DNA from: Paucibacter sp. KCTC 42545
GTDB taxonomy: Bacteria > Pseudomonadota > Gammaproteobacteria > Burkholderiales > Burkholderiaceae_C
DNA length: 64,000 nt
Assembly (NCBI RefSeq): GCF_001477625.1
Contig: NZ_CP013692.1
Span: 4,650,001-4,714,000 of the forward strand
Reading direction: 5' to 3'
Shown: positions 35,558 to 44,943 of the stretch, in pieces
Position numbering within the stretch: the first letter of the stretch is position 1
Layout of the letters: the number at the start of each line of letters is the position of its first letter
Notes under the pieces: model-generated
The model's input: the letters and a program-made list of their open reading frames with translations, nothing else
What the model was told of the DNA's origin: nothing
Database searches by the model: none
Translations under genes and position numbers: made by a program

Positions 35558-35658
35558 GGGGCTGATTGTCCCCGGCTTGCCCGGGTCTGTCGTGAGAGCG
35601 ACTGACATGGCCGACCCGGCATGTTAAAAACCGCGGTTCTTTCTCGGAGTGCTGTTTC

Positions 35659-36291
35659 ATGGAATTCTCTGTCTGGCTGGGCTTTTTCGCGGCCTCCTGG
35701 GCCATCAGCCTGTCGCCGGGCGCTGGCGCCATCGCAGCCATGAGCTCGGGCCTCAACCATGGTTTTCGACGCGGCTACTTCACCACTTTTGGTCTGATCC
35801 TGGGCATCCTGACCCAGATCCTGCTGGTCGGCGTGGGCCTGGGGGCCTTGATCGCGGCCTCCAATCTGGGCTTTGCCATCGTCAAGTGGGCCGGTGTGGC
35901 TTATCTGGTGTGGATGGGCGTGCAGCAATGGCGTGCCCCGGCCAAGCCGCTGGTGGCCGAAGCCGAGGAGGGCGGGCCACAGGTCAGCCTGCGCCAGTTG
36001 GTGCTGCGCGGCTGGATGCTCAATGCCGTCAACCCCAAGGGCACGGTGTTCTTGCTGGCGGTGATGCCGCAGTTCCTCAACCTCAAGCAAGACCTGCTGC
36101 CGCAATATGTGGTGATTGCTGCCACCCTGATGTTCACCGACTTGGTGGTGATGGCGGGTTACACCATCCTGGCCTCGCGGGTCTTGAAGGCCTTGCGCAC
36201 GGAGCGTCAGGTCAAGCTGCTGAACCGCGTTTTCGGCAGCTTGTTCATTGGCGCGGGCTTGCTGCTCTCGGCCTTCAAGCGCAGCGCCTGA
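35659..36291 (+). CDS. LysE/RhtB-family amino acid exporter
   Basis: The 210-residue inner-membrane protein has about six hydrophobic segments. SLSPGAGAIAAMSSGLNHGFRRGY is the RhtB-type N-terminal signature (SPGP-like) and LNAVNPKGTVFLLAVMPQF the second motif. Relatives export homoserine, threonine or other amino acids; the substrate is unknown. CGGAG lies before the ATG, and a strong terminator follows the gene, so it is monocistronic. It is a distant paralogue of argO at 2109. Confidence 0.9.
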   Translation: MEFSVWLGFFAASWAISLSPGAGAIAAMSSGLNHGFRRGYFTTFGLILGILTQILLVGVGLGALIAASNLGFAIVKWAGVAYLVWMGVQQWRAPAKPLVAEAEEGGPQVSLRQLVLRGWMLNAVNPKGTVFLLAVMPQFLNLKQDLLPQYVVIAATLMFTDLVVMAGYTILASRVLKALRTERQVKLLNRVFGSLFIGAGLLLSAFKRSA

Positions 36292-36314
36292 GCGGCGTTT
36301 CGTTCCTCTTCAAT

Positions 36315-36350
36315 CGGCGCCTAGCCAGCTGGCCAGGCGCCGTTCTTTTT
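36315..36350 (+). terminator. Intrinsic terminator after the LysE-family gene
   Basis: CGGCGCCT and AGGCGCCG arms, with an inner GCC-AGCT-GGC, are followed by TTCTTTTTC. It separates this gene from the EamA transporter 18 bases later. Confidence 0.75.
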
Positions 36351-36367
36351 CTTGTCCGCCCATTTTG

Positions 36368-37249
36368 ATGAAACCGCAACTCTCCGACCGCTGGCTGTTC
36401 TGGGGCCCGACGCTGATCTGGGCCAGCACCTGGCATGTGATCCTCTACCAGCTCGATTCGAGCGTGCCGGTGCTGAACTCGGTGGCCTGGCGCTTTGCCT
36501 TGGCCGCCGTCTTGCTACTGGCGCTGGCGCGTTGGCGCGGTGAGAGCCTGCGCCTGCCCCTGAGTGCCCATGTGCTGATGCTGGCGACCGGCATCGTGCA
36601 GTACAGCGGCAACTACTGGTCGGTCTACGAGGCCGAGCGGCATATCCCCAGCGGCCTGGTGGCGGTCTTGTTCTCGCTGATGGTGTTTGGCAATGCCTTG
36701 TCCGGGCGGCTGTTCTTCGGCCAGCGAGTGACGTCTCGCTTTTTGCTGGCCGCCAGCGGCGGCGTGCTGGGCGTGGTGATGATTTTCTGGCCCGAGATTG
36801 CCGCCACCGGCGCCCGACCCAATGCCGCTCTCGGCTTAGGTCTGGGCCTGCTGGCCGTGCTGGCCGCCTGCATCGGCAATGTGTTGACGCTCACGCTGAC
36901 GCGGCGCGGCCTGGCCCTGGTGCCCATCCTGGCCTGGAGCATGGGTTATGGCGCGGTCTTCCTGATGCTGCTGGCGCTGGGCACCGGCGTGGGCCTGCGT
37001 TTTGACAGCTCCCTGCCCTATTTGCTGTCGCTGCTTTACCTGGCAGTCTTCGGCTCGGTGACGGCTTTTGTGCTTTATTTCAAGCTGGCCCAGCGCCAGG
37101 GCCCGGCGCGGGCCGCCTTGACCGGCGTGGTGATCCCGGTGATTGCGCTGGCCATCTCCGCCTTGTTGGAGGGCTGGCAACCGACTTTGCTGTCCTTGGC
37201 TGGCATGGGCCTGTGCCTGGCCAGCCTGTACGCCGCTACGCGTAAGTGA
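36368..37249 (+). CDS. EamA-family (drug/metabolite) transporter
   Basis: The 293-residue protein has ten predicted membrane helices in two EamA repeats. Typical segments are LFWGPTLIWASTWHVILYQL, IVQYSGNYWSVYEAERHIPSGLVAVLFSL and GVVIPVIALAISALLEGW. Transport direction and substrate cannot be read from sequence; most members export small metabolites. The ATG at 36368 was preferred because the long upstream extension runs through the terminator. Confidence 0.88.
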   Translation: MKPQLSDRWLFWGPTLIWASTWHVILYQLDSSVPVLNSVAWRFALAAVLLLALARWRGESLRLPLSAHVLMLATGIVQYSGNYWSVYEAERHIPSGLVAVLFSLMVFGNALSGRLFFGQRVTSRFLLAASGGVLGVVMIFWPEIAATGARPNAALGLGLGLLAVLAACIGNVLTLTLTRRGLALVPILAWSMGYGAVFLMLLALGTGVGLRFDSSLPYLLSLLYLAVFGSVTAFVLYFKLAQRQGPARAALTGVVIPVIALAISALLEGWQPTLLSLAGMGLCLASLYAATRK

Positions 37250-37324
37250 ATGGGTAAGCAAATGCGCAAGTGACTGTGAGTGGCGCCCTGGCCGTGATGT
37301 CGGCCAGGACGGATCACCCTCCGC

Positions 37325-37738
37325 CTATTGCGCCTTCGGGTCTTGCCAGCCCAACTGCAGCAGCGGCGGCTTTTCTACCGGCACCAGCAGCCACAGCAGC
37401 AGGTAAGCCAACACGCCAAAGCCGTGGCAGCTCACGAGGCCCACAAAAATCAGGCGCCAGAGCCAGGACGCCAGCCCGCTGACCTGCGCCAGCCCGCCGC
37501 ACACGCCGCCCAGCCAGCGGTCATCGCGGCTGCGCTGAAGGGCATTCAGGGCACCGCCCATGCCAGGGGCGCTTGTGCGTTGTTGCTGCTGCTGTTGTTG
37601 CTGCGGCTGGGGCCGCGCCGCGGGCTGAGGGTCATCGTCCTGCAGCAAGCGGGCCTTAGCGCGCTGGAATTCTTCGTCGCTCAAGGCGCCCCGCTGATGC
37701 AGTTCCGTCAGGCGTTCAAGTTCGGTGGCAAGTGACAT
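37325..37738 (-). CDS. SHOCT plus PspC domain membrane protein
   Basis: The 137-residue protein starts with a SHOCT-like motif (LERLTELHQRGALSDEEFQRAKARLL). A disordered PQPQQQQQQQQR linker with eight consecutive glutamines follows. A PspC domain ends it (RDDRWLGGVCGGLAQVSGLASWLWRLIFV, then a second membrane helix). PspC proteins sense envelope stress in the inner membrane; this stand-alone form is not linked to pspA/F here. It is the last gene of the alr-arfB-pspC run on the minus strand. Confidence 0.88.
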   Translation of the reverse strand: MSLATELERLTELHQRGALSDEEFQRAKARLLQDDDPQPAARPQPQQQQQQQQRTSAPGMGGALNALQRSRDDRWLGGVCGGLAQVSGLASWLWRLIFVGLVSCHGFGVLAYLLLWLLVPVEKPPLLQLGWQDPKAQ

Positions 37739-37870
37739 GGTGTTGAGCTCCTTGGCTGGTGGCGCCGGTTGGTCCGGCCCATGGAGTCCAATGTGCCGCA
37801 GCCGCTTCAACCTTGCACCCCGCTTGCGACGAACTGCAGCGCTGGCCGACTCAGCGGATTGGCGGCTGCT

Positions 37871-38281
37871 TCAATGGTCGGAGCCGACCTTGCCGCGCCC
37901 GGCCTTGATGCTGCTGCGCTGTGCCTTGCCCTCCAGCCGGCGCATCTTGGAGCCATAGGTCGGCTTGGTGGCGCGCCTGGCTTTGGGGGTGTGGGCCACG
38001 CTTTGCACCAGCTCAATCAGGCGGGCCACCGCGTCGGCGCGGTTTTGCTCTTGGCTTCTGCTGTCTTGCGCCTTGATCACCACCACGCCGTCTTGCGTGA
38101 TGCGCTGGTCCGATAGCGCCGCCAAGCGGGTCTTGATCAGGGCGGGCAGGCTGGAGCGCTGAATGTCAAAGCGCAGATGCACGGCGCTGGAGACCTTGTT
38201 GACGTTTTGCCCGCCCGGGCCGCTGGCGCGGATGAAGCTGAAGTCCAACTCCCAATCGGCCGGCGTCCAGTCAAGTTGCAT
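37871..38281 (-). CDS. arfB: Peptidyl-tRNA hydrolase ArfB (alternative ribosome rescue)
   Basis: The 136-residue protein is a stand-alone release-factor domain. ASGPGGQNVNKVSSAVHLRF carries the GGQ (residues 23-25) that hydrolyses peptidyl-tRNA on stalled ribosomes. The basic C-terminal tail (KMRRLEGKAQRSSIKAGRGK) enters the empty mRNA channel. Length matches E. coli YaeJ (140). It lies 40 bases after alr and is probably co-transcribed. Confidence 0.95.
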   Translation of the reverse strand: MQLDWTPADWELDFSFIRASGPGGQNVNKVSSAVHLRFDIQRSSLPALIKTRLAALSDQRITQDGVVVIKAQDSRSQEQNRADAVARLIELVQSVAHTPKARRATKPTYGSKMRRLEGKAQRSSIKAGRGKVGSDH

Positions 38282-38321
38282 GGGGCGCCAACTCCGTGGG
38301 TGGCAGGGCGAGGCGCAAGGC

Positions 38322-39434
38322 CTAGCCTGCCAGGCCAGCGGCGCCGTGATCAACCGTCACCGGCACCCGCAGCGCCAGGGCGCACATCAGCTCATAGCCG
38401 ATGGTCTTGGCGGCCTGGGCCACTTCGTCGATCGGCAAGACCTGACCCTTGCTGCTACGCCCCCACAGCGTGACCTCGCTGCCGGCGCCGGCTTTGGGCA
38501 GCGCCGTCAGGTCCACCGCCAGCATGTCCATCGATACCCGGCCGACCGTGCTGCAGCGCTGGCCGTCCACCAGCACGGGTGTGCCGGTGGGGCAGTGGCG
38601 CGGGTAGCCGTCGGCATAACCGCAGGCCACCACGCCGATGCGCATGGGCGCCGTGGCGGTGAAGCTGGAGCCATAGCCCACCGTGTCGCCGGGCTGCAGG
38701 TGCTGGACGGCGATGATCTTGGAGCGCAAGCTCATGGCCGGCTGCAAATCCCAGAAGCCTTGGTCGTGCACCGGATAGTCGGGCACGCCGCCGTAAGTCA
38801 AGATGCCGGCGCGCACCCAGTCGCTGCGCAGGCGTTCGCTGTGGCGCAGGATGGCGGCGCTATTGCTCAAGGAGCGCTCGCCCGGCAGGTCGGCGCAGAC
38901 GCGCTCGAAAGCCGCCACCTGGGCCTCGATGCCAATCTCGCCGTCGGCGTCGGAGAAGTGCGTCATCAGCGAAATTTCGTCCACCTGGGGCAGCACATTC
39001 AGGCGCGTCCACGCCGCGCGGAAGGCTTGCGGTGTGAAACCCAGGCGGTTCATGCCGCTATTGAGCTTGAGGAACACGCGGTGCGGCTCGTGCGTCTTAT
39101 GCATGGCCAGCCAGTCGATCTGCTGCTCGCAATGCACCGTGTGCCACAGCTTCAGGCGCGAGCACAGCTCCAGGTCGCGCGCCTCGAAGCAGCCTTCCAG
39201 CAGCAAGATCGGGCCGCGCCAGCCCAGTTCACGCAGCAATTTGGCCTCGGCAAAGTCCAGCAGGGCGAAGCCGTCGGCGCTGCGCATCGCTTCATAAGCA
39301 TGGGCAATGCCATGGCCGTAGGCATTGGCCTTGACGACGGCCCAGAGCTTGGCGTCGGGCGCACGGGCGCGTGCGCGGGCCAGGTTGTGGGCGATGGCGG
39401 GGAGGTGGATATGGGCTTCAATAGGACGCGGCAT
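38322..39434 (-). CDS. alr: Alanine racemase
   Basis: The 370-residue PLP enzyme interconverts L- and D-alanine for peptidoglycan. [12 protein letters not shown] holds the PLP lysine, and [14 protein letters not shown] holds the catalytic tyrosine of the second subunit interface. [10 protein letters not shown] is also conserved. The start [18 protein letters not shown] fits the family; the longer reading runs into the divergent promoter. It is divergent from lplT. D-alanine catabolism (dadA) is encoded elsewhere in the window. Confidence 0.95.
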   Translation of the reverse strand: MPRPIEAHIHLPAIAHNLARARARAPDAKLWAVVKANAYGHGIAHAYEAMRSADGFALLDFAEAKLLRELGWRGPILLLEGCFEARDLELCSRLKLWHTVHCEQQIDWLAMHKTHEPHRVFLKLNSGMNRLGFTPQAFRAAWTRLNVLPQVDEISLMTHFSDADGEIGIEAQVAAFERVCADLPGERSLSNSAAILRHSERLRSDWVRAGILTYGGVPDYPVHDQGFWDLQPAMSLRSKIIAVQHLQPGDTVGYGSSFTATAPMRIGVVACGYADGYPRHCPTGTPVLVDGQRCSTVGRVSMDMLAVDLTALPKAGAGSEVTLWGRSSKGQVLPIDEVAQAAKTIGYELMCALALRVPVTVDHGAAGLAG

Positions 39435-39512
39435 GGCCTGAATTGTGGCACCGCCCGGCGAGCCGACGCCGACGCAGGCCGCACCTCGGTGACGGCACTG
39501 CCATGAGCTGCG

Positions 39513-39521
39513 TGCTATAAA
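39513..39521 (+). promoter_or_regulatory. Extended -10 promoter for lplT
   Basis: TGCTATAAA is an extended -10 (TG-N-TATAAA). It lies about 105 bases before the lplT start. No good -35 is visible, which is acceptable for this promoter type. Confidence 0.45.
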
Positions 39522-39626
39522 CCCGCCGCAGCATCCACTTTGCCGACCGATCAAATGTCAGGATGCCGGGCCGCGCTTGCATGCGTCGGACCGGTAGGCC
39601 TTTTTCCCGCAGTATTGAATGGGCTC

Positions 39627-40907
39627 ATGAAAAAAGGCTTTTCCATCATCATGTCAGCGCAGTTTTTCAGCTCGCTGGCTGATCAGGCGTTGTTGGTCGG
39701 TGCGATCGAGTTGTTGAAGACCAATGGCTCGCCGGCCTGGCAGATTCCGGCCCTGGGCCCGATGTTTGCGCTGTTTTACGTGCTGCTGGCGCCTTTTGTC
39801 GGCGCGTTTGCCGATGCGGTGCCCAAAGGCAAGGTCATGTTCTATTCGAACCTGATCAAGATATTCGGCTGTTTGATGATGTTGTTCGGCGCGCATCCGC
39901 TGCTGGCCTATGCCATCGTGGGCTTGGGCGCCGCCGCCTATTCGCCGGCCAAATACGGCATCCTGACCGAGTTGCTGCCGCCCTCGCAGCTGGTCAAGGC
40001 CAATGGCTGGATCGAGGGCCTGACCATCGCCTCCATCATTCTGGGCATTTTGCTGGGCGGGCAATTGGTGGGGCCGCATCTGGCGCCGATGCTTTTGAGC
40101 ATCGATCTGCCCTTCATCAACACCGGCATCGACACCGCACCCGAGGCCGCCATCAGCAGCTTGGTCGTGCTGTATCTGATCGCCGCGGCCTTCAATCTCT
40201 ACATCCCGCGCACCCAAACCGCCTTGCAGCCGCTGTCGCACAGCCCGTTGACCTTGCTGCGCGACTTCGCTTCTTGCAACTCGCGTCTGTGGGCCGACAA
40301 GCTGGGGCAGATCTCGCTGGCCACTACCACCTTGTTCTGGGGCGTGTCGGGCAATCTGCGCATCATCGTGTTCGCTTGGGCAGCCATGGCGCTGGGCTAC
40401 ACCACCACGCAAGCCTCCACCTTGGGCGGCGTGGTCGCCATCGGCACGGCCATTGGCGCCGTGGTGGCTTCGGTCTATATGCGTTTGGACCGCGCCACGC
40501 GCGTGATTCCGCTGGGCATTTTGATGGGCGTGTTGATCATTGGCTTGAACATGATCACCAATGTCTGGGCGGCGATTCCCTTCCTGATCGTGCTGGGCAT
40601 GATTGGCGGCTATCTGGTCGTGCCCATGAATGCGCTGCTGCAGCACCGTGGCCACAACCTGATGGGCGCCGGCCGCTCCATCGCCGTGCAGAACTTCAAC
40701 GAGCAGGCCTGCATCCTGGCGCTGGGCGCGCTCTACACCGGCATGACGCGCATCGGCTTGTCGGCCTTCATCGCCATTTCCATCTTCGGCCTGCTGGTGG
40801 CCAGCACGATGTGGATTGTGCGGCGCTGGCATCAGCGCAACTGCGTCAATCACCGCGATGAGGTGGAGCGCCTGCTGGCCTTGGCGCGCTGCGACGAGGT
40901 GCACTGA
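39627..40907 (+). CDS. lplT: Lysophospholipid transporter LplT
   Basis: The 426-residue major facilitator protein has about twelve hydrophobic segments. MKKGFSIIMSAQFFSSLADQALLVGAIELL and AYSPAKYGILTELLPPSQLVKANGWIEG are typical of LplT, which flips lysophosphatidylethanolamine across the inner membrane for re-acylation. The usual partner aas is not adjacent. The ATG at 39627 was chosen because homology begins there; the open frame extends to 39540. Confidence 0.92.
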   Translation: MKKGFSIIMSAQFFSSLADQALLVGAIELLKTNGSPAWQIPALGPMFALFYVLLAPFVGAFADAVPKGKVMFYSNLIKIFGCLMMLFGAHPLLAYAIVGLGAAAYSPAKYGILTELLPPSQLVKANGWIEGLTIASIILGILLGGQLVGPHLAPMLLSIDLPFINTGIDTAPEAAISSLVVLYLIAAAFNLYIPRTQTALQPLSHSPLTLLRDFASCNSRLWADKLGQISLATTTLFWGVSGNLRIIVFAWAAMALGYTTTQASTLGGVVAIGTAIGAVVASVYMRLDRATRVIPLGILMGVLIIGLNMITNVWAAIPFLIVLGMIGGYLVVPMNALLQHRGHNLMGAGRSIAVQNFNEQACILALGALYTGMTRIGLSAFIAISIFGLLVASTMWIVRRWHQRNCVNHRDEVERLLALARCDEVH

Positions 40908-40979
40908 GCCTCGAATAACACTTGCTGCTGTTGCGCAAGCAAGGCGGGCAGTGCCCGATGACACGCTTGAGGGTGGGGC

Positions 40980-41984
40980 ATGGACGATATCCGCTTGGTC
41001 TTGTATCGCTGGGTCGGCCGACACGGCCTTGACGCGAACCAGCATGCGCAATTGCTGCGCGAGGCCGGTCTGGGCCAGGAGCCCGCAGGGCTGCAGCAAC
41101 GCTTGATCCAAGGCCTGGCCGTGCTGGCCGCAGCGTTGGCCGCCTTTGGCCTGCTGATGTGGTTGGCCGCCAACTGGGACGATCTGGGGCGCTTCGGCCG
41201 CTTCGCCTTGCTGCAAGGTTTGGTCTTGCTGCTGGCCCTGGCCGCTTGGCTGCTGCCAAGGCTGCGCGCCGCCTTGGGCTTGGCGCTGTTCTTGGTGCTG
41301 GGCGGCTTGTTCGCCTATTTCGGTCAGACCTACCAGACCGGCGCCGATCCCTGGCAGTTGTTCGCGCTTTGGGCCGCACTGGGCTTGCCGCTGGGCCTGG
41401 CCTTGCGCAGCGATGTGCTCTTGGCGCCCTGGGTGCTGGTGTTGATGGCCGCGATCGCGCTGTGGTGGCAGGCCGAGGCCCCATCGATCAGGCTCTTCAA
41501 TAGCCATTTGCCGGCGCAGATCCGTGGCCTGCAATTGCTGCACTGGGCGCTGCTGGCGGTGCCTCTTGCTTTTCTGGGGCGGCCTTTGCGGCGCTGGACG
41601 GGCGCAGGCATCTGGTCCTGGCGCCTGGCCTTGTTGCTGGCGGTGGGGCAACTGAGCGTTAGCGCCTTGCTTTTGCTGTTCGGCGGGGATGAGACGGTGC
41701 TGTTTAGCTTGGCGCTTTTGCTGTTGGCGGGCGCAACGTTCGGCTTGGCACGGCCCGCGCATATCGAGATTTTTGGCCTTAGCGTGCTGGCCTTGGCCCT
41801 CAATGTCTTGCTGCTGGCTGGCCTGGGGCGCTGGTTGCTGGAAGACCACCGGGTCGAGCCAATTGCCAGCTTTGCCCTGCTGACCTTGGTGGGGGCAGGC
41901 TTGCTGAGCCTCTCGGTCAAGGGCTTGCTGGCGGCTGCGCGCCGGCAGCGCGAGTCGGAACAGAAACTTGGGGCGGCCGCATGA
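40980..41984 (+). CDS. DUF2157 membrane protein
   Basis: The 334-residue protein has a soluble ~35-residue helical start (LVLYRWVGRHGLDANQHAQLLREAG), then about ten hydrophobic segments. LLMWLAANWDDLGRFGRFALLQG and LFAYFGQTYQTGADPWQLF are DUF2157 hallmarks. No biochemical role is established. Its stop overlaps the next start by an ATGA, so it is coupled to the DUF4401/GDYXXLXY gene. Confidence 0.87.
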   Translation: MDDIRLVLYRWVGRHGLDANQHAQLLREAGLGQEPAGLQQRLIQGLAVLAAALAAFGLLMWLAANWDDLGRFGRFALLQGLVLLLALAAWLLPRLRAALGLALFLVLGGLFAYFGQTYQTGADPWQLFALWAALGLPLGLALRSDVLLAPWVLVLMAAIALWWQAEAPSIRLFNSHLPAQIRGLQLLHWALLAVPLAFLGRPLRRWTGAGIWSWRLALLLAVGQLSVSALLLLFGGDETVLFSLALLLLAGATFGLARPAHIEIFGLSVLALALNVLLLAGLGRWLLEDHRVEPIASFALLTLVGAGLLSLSVKGLLAAARRQRESEQKLGAAA

Positions 41985-43738
41985 ACTTGCTTGAACAACA
42001 AGCCCTGTGGTCCCGCGCCCAAGCCCAAGGCCTGCTGCCACCTGAGGCCCAGCCGCCCGCGGAAGCGCCCGCACGGCCTTGGCCCGTGGTGGTGTTGACG
42101 GCGCTGGGCGCTTGGCTTTTAGCCTGCTTGCTGTTGGTCTTGCTGGCCCTGATTCTGAAGAGCGCGCTCGAAGGCCTGGGCAGCTTGCCGGTGGCGGCGC
42201 TGCTGCTGGGCGCGGCGGTGCAGGTGTTGCGCCAGAGTGAGGTCGATGGCGAGGGCGGTGCTGAGCGCGGAAAAGCTGCCAGTGGCCTGTTCCAGCAACA
42301 ACTGGCCCTGGCCGCCATGGCCGCGGGCATGGGCTTGCTGGCATACGGACTGTCGCAGGGCTTGCATCTGCCCTTCGGTGCGGTGCTGCTGACGCTGGCC
42401 TTGTTCAGCACCGGCTTGGCCTGGGTTTTGCCGCAAGCCTGGTTGCGCGCTTTGTTGGGGGCGCTGGCAGCAGGCTTGGCGCTGGGTGCGCTGTGGCAGG
42501 CTTGGTTTGAATTTTCCGGCGAATTTGCGCGTGACTTTGGTCGCGAATACCGCCGTGAAGCCTGGGCTTTGAGCCTGAACCTGGGCCTCTATCTTTTGCT
42601 GGGCCTTTGGCTTGCCGCGCAATGGCAGCTGGCCAAGGGCTGGCTGGGGTCCGGCCGGGCGCAGGCGGCTGCCGCCTTGGAAAGTTTCGCCAGCGGCTGG
42701 GGCCTGGGCCTCTTGCTGGGCTTTGCCCTGGTGTCGGGCAGCACGTTTTTGTTGCCGGCTAACCCGGGCCTGGGTTTGGCCCATGAGTTGCGCGGCAGCG
42801 TCGGCGGCTGGCCATCGAGTGCGCACACGGTTTTGGCCTGGCTGGCACCCCTGCTGTCGGCGCTCAGCAGCCTCGCCGCTGCCACTTGCTTGCTGCGCTG
42901 CTGGCCGGCGCTGCGCAGCCAAGTCTGGCTGCTGGGTGTGGCGGGAGCCTTGGCCCTGCTGGCCTGGTTCAACCCCTTGCTGGGTGCTGGCTTGCTGATG
43001 CTGGCGCAGTGCGCCACCGCAGGGCGCTGGCGCATGGCGGCCGCGGCCGGCGTGAGCTGCGCCTGGATGCTGGGCGCTTTTTACTATCAGCTGAGCTGGA
43101 GCTTGAGCAGCAAGGCCTTGGTTTTGATCCTGGTGGCGGCCGTCTTGGCGGCCATGGCGTATTGGGCTCAGCGCAGCCGTCGGTTTGAAACGGCCTCGCT
43201 CGCTGGTGCTGCCGCCACACCGCCACGCTGGACGCGCCCTGCTGCAGGCCTGCTGGGCCTGACGGTCTTGCTCACTTTGCTGCTGGCGAACTTGGGCATC
43301 TGGCAGAAGGAGCAACTGATCCGCCACGGCCGACCGATCTTTTTGCCGCTGGCGCCAGTGGACCCGCGCTCGCTGATGCAGGGCGACTATATGGCGCTGA
43401 ACTTTCGGGTCATGGCCGCTGCCGCCGCGCCGGGGTCAGGTCTCGCAGGCACACCCAGCGAGCTTCCCAAGGATGCGGCGCAGCTGGTACTCAAGCTGGA
43501 TGTGCGCGGCTTGGCGATCGCGCAGCGCGCCGCGGATGGCCAAGCGCTGGCGCCGGACGAGGTCCTGATCCCGCTGGTGCAGAAAAACGGCCGCCGCGTG
43601 CTGGTGACCGATGCCTACTTCTTCAAGGAAGGCGAGGCCGAGCGCTATGCCAAAGCCCGCTTCGGCGAGTTTCGCGTCGACGGCTCAGGCCGCGCCCTGC
43701 TGGTGGGCCTGCGCGGGGAGAACCTGGCGCCGCTTTGA
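41981..43738 (+). CDS. DUF4401 plus GDYXXLXY-domain membrane protein
   Basis: The 585-residue protein joins two families often encoded separately. Residues ~1-420 hold about twelve hydrophobic segments of the DUF4401 type. The last ~150 residues, after one more helix, are a periplasmic GDYXXLXY domain with DPRSLMQGDYMALNF near residue 468. The fused form with DUF2157 immediately upstream recurs in proteobacteria, and the signal-peptidase-like membrane topology is suggestive only. Function is unknown. Confidence 0.85.
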   Translation: MNLLEQQALWSRAQAQGLLPPEAQPPAEAPARPWPVVVLTALGAWLLACLLLVLLALILKSALEGLGSLPVAALLLGAAVQVLRQSEVDGEGGAERGKAASGLFQQQLALAAMAAGMGLLAYGLSQGLHLPFGAVLLTLALFSTGLAWVLPQAWLRALLGALAAGLALGALWQAWFEFSGEFARDFGREYRREAWALSLNLGLYLLLGLWLAAQWQLAKGWLGSGRAQAAAALESFASGWGLGLLLGFALVSGSTFLLPANPGLGLAHELRGSVGGWPSSAHTVLAWLAPLLSALSSLAAATCLLRCWPALRSQVWLLGVAGALALLAWFNPLLGAGLLMLAQCATAGRWRMAAAAGVSCAWMLGAFYYQLSWSLSSKALVLILVAAVLAAMAYWAQRSRRFETASLAGAAATPPRWTRPAAGLLGLTVLLTLLLANLGIWQKEQLIRHGRPIFLPLAPVDPRSLMQGDYMALNFRVMAAAAAPGSGLAGTPSELPKDAAQLVLKLDVRGLAIAQRAADGQALAPDEVLIPLVQKNGRRVLVTDAYFFKEGEAERYAKARFGEFRVDGSGRALLVGLRGENLAPL

Positions 43739-43764
43739 GGGATGGCGCGGCGGCGCGGCTCTGC

Positions 43765-44760
43765 TTAACTGCGGCGTTTGCTCGGCTCCACCGCCTTGAC
43801 GCCGCTCAGCACGTTTTCCACATGCTCTGACCAAGCGCGGGCGATCTTGAAGCAGCCGCTGTGGTTGAGGTGGATCTCGTTATGCCAGTCGCCGCTGCTA
43901 CCGCTGCTGCCGGGGGTGGCCGGGGCCAGCGGCACGGTGGTGGAGTCGAACACATGCAGGCCGGGGAATTGCTCTTTGTCGGCCGCCATGCTCTTCAGCA
44001 GCAAGGCCAGGTGGAAGACCATCAACCGGCTCACCGCCGCCCAATCGGCGGCCGGCAGGGCGTAAGCCTTCAGCGCGGGGTAGAGCCAGGGGCCTGATTG
44101 CCCCAGGCCCACATCCTCGGCGCCGGCCGGGCGCGGCATCGGCACGGCGTAGCAGTGCATGAACATCGGCTTGCCGGCCGAGGGGCCTTGGTCGCGCAGG
44201 GTCAGCAGGTGGCGGACATTGGTGCGCAGATACTCGCTGTAAGTGGCCCAGCCGGGTTCAGAGAAATAACGCGCCACGCCGCTGGCCGGTGTGCCCCATT
44301 CGGTTTGGTGGCGCAAGAGGCGCAGATGCAGGGGCACGCGTGTGCCGTCCGCGGCATTGGCGGGCGTTTGCGCGGCGGCGATCATGTCGTTGCCACCCAT
44401 GGACAGCAGCACGCCGTCCCAGACCGGTGAATCCGGGCCGCTGAGCAGGCGCACAAAGTCGGGCGCCGATTCCAGATCCACCAGATGGCTCAACGCGCCG
44501 CCCTTGCCGGCGCAGTTCACGGCGCAGGTGGGTGCCTTGTAGACCATCTCTTGCAGCAGATTGGCGTGCGCATTGAGCTTGTCATCGGCGGTGGAAAACC
44601 AGGAGTCGCCTTGCGCGAGCAAGCGCCAACGGAAGCTCGTCAGATCAGGCGCGGGGTCGGCAATGAAGTCCCCCGGGGTGAAGCAGGCCAGATGATTCAA
44701 AAGAGTCTCTCCCTTGCAAAACTGTGAATGACAGCAATCCCAGCGTTTGAGGGGCGCCAT
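43765..44760 (-). CDS. SGNH/GDSL-hydrolase-like protein of unknown function
   Basis: The 331-residue ORF has the SGNH block order: LAQGDSWFS (block I, Ser nucleophile), a middle Gly region, SMGGNDMIAAA (block III, Asn) and DWHNEIHLNHSG (block V, His). This suggests an esterase or lipase fold, but overall I do not recognise the subfamily. No signal peptide is seen. The start is uncertain: ATGs at 44796, 44778 and 44760 all lack a good ribosome-binding site, and I chose the shortest. The gene is single and divergent from an EamA transporter. Confidence 0.72.
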   Translation of the reverse strand: MAPLKRWDCCHSQFCKGETLLNHLACFTPGDFIADPAPDLTSFRWRLLAQGDSWFSTADDKLNAHANLLQEMVYKAPTCAVNCAGKGGALSHLVDLESAPDFVRLLSGPDSPVWDGVLLSMGGNDMIAAAQTPANAADGTRVPLHLRLLRHQTEWGTPASGVARYFSEPGWATYSEYLRTNVRHLLTLRDQGPSAGKPMFMHCYAVPMPRPAGAEDVGLGQSGPWLYPALKAYALPAADWAAVSRLMVFHLALLLKSMAADKEQFPGLHVFDSTTVPLAPATPGSSGSSGDWHNEIHLNHSGCFKIARAWSEHVENVLSGVKAVEPSKRRS

Positions 44761-44776
44761 GCCCACGCAAAACACC

Positions 44777-44786
44777 ATGCTATAAA
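44777..44786 (+). promoter_or_regulatory. Extended -10 promoter candidate for the EamA gene at 44944
   Basis: TGCTATAAAC resembles the extended -10 seen before lplT. It lies about 160 bases before the EamA start. It also overlaps the ambiguous 5' end of the opposite gene. Confidence 0.35.
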
Positions 44787-44943
44787 CCCCGGCCATTGTT
44801 GACCGACAAAGCGGCCGGGCGCCCGCGCTTTCGCACGAATCTGTTGTTGCCGGCCAACCGCCGCCAAGCACGATCAACCGCGCTGTCTTGTATCGCCCCC
44901 GGCGATCTTTTTCAAGCCCATATTCATCTCTGAGCCCATTTTT

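Noticed and set aside
39654..42344. An 896-codon open frame on the minus strand
   Set aside because: It is antisense to lplT and the DUF2157 gene, both clear families. Its translation is Gln/His/Arg-rich with no domain, as expected for the mirror frame of G+C-rich genes.
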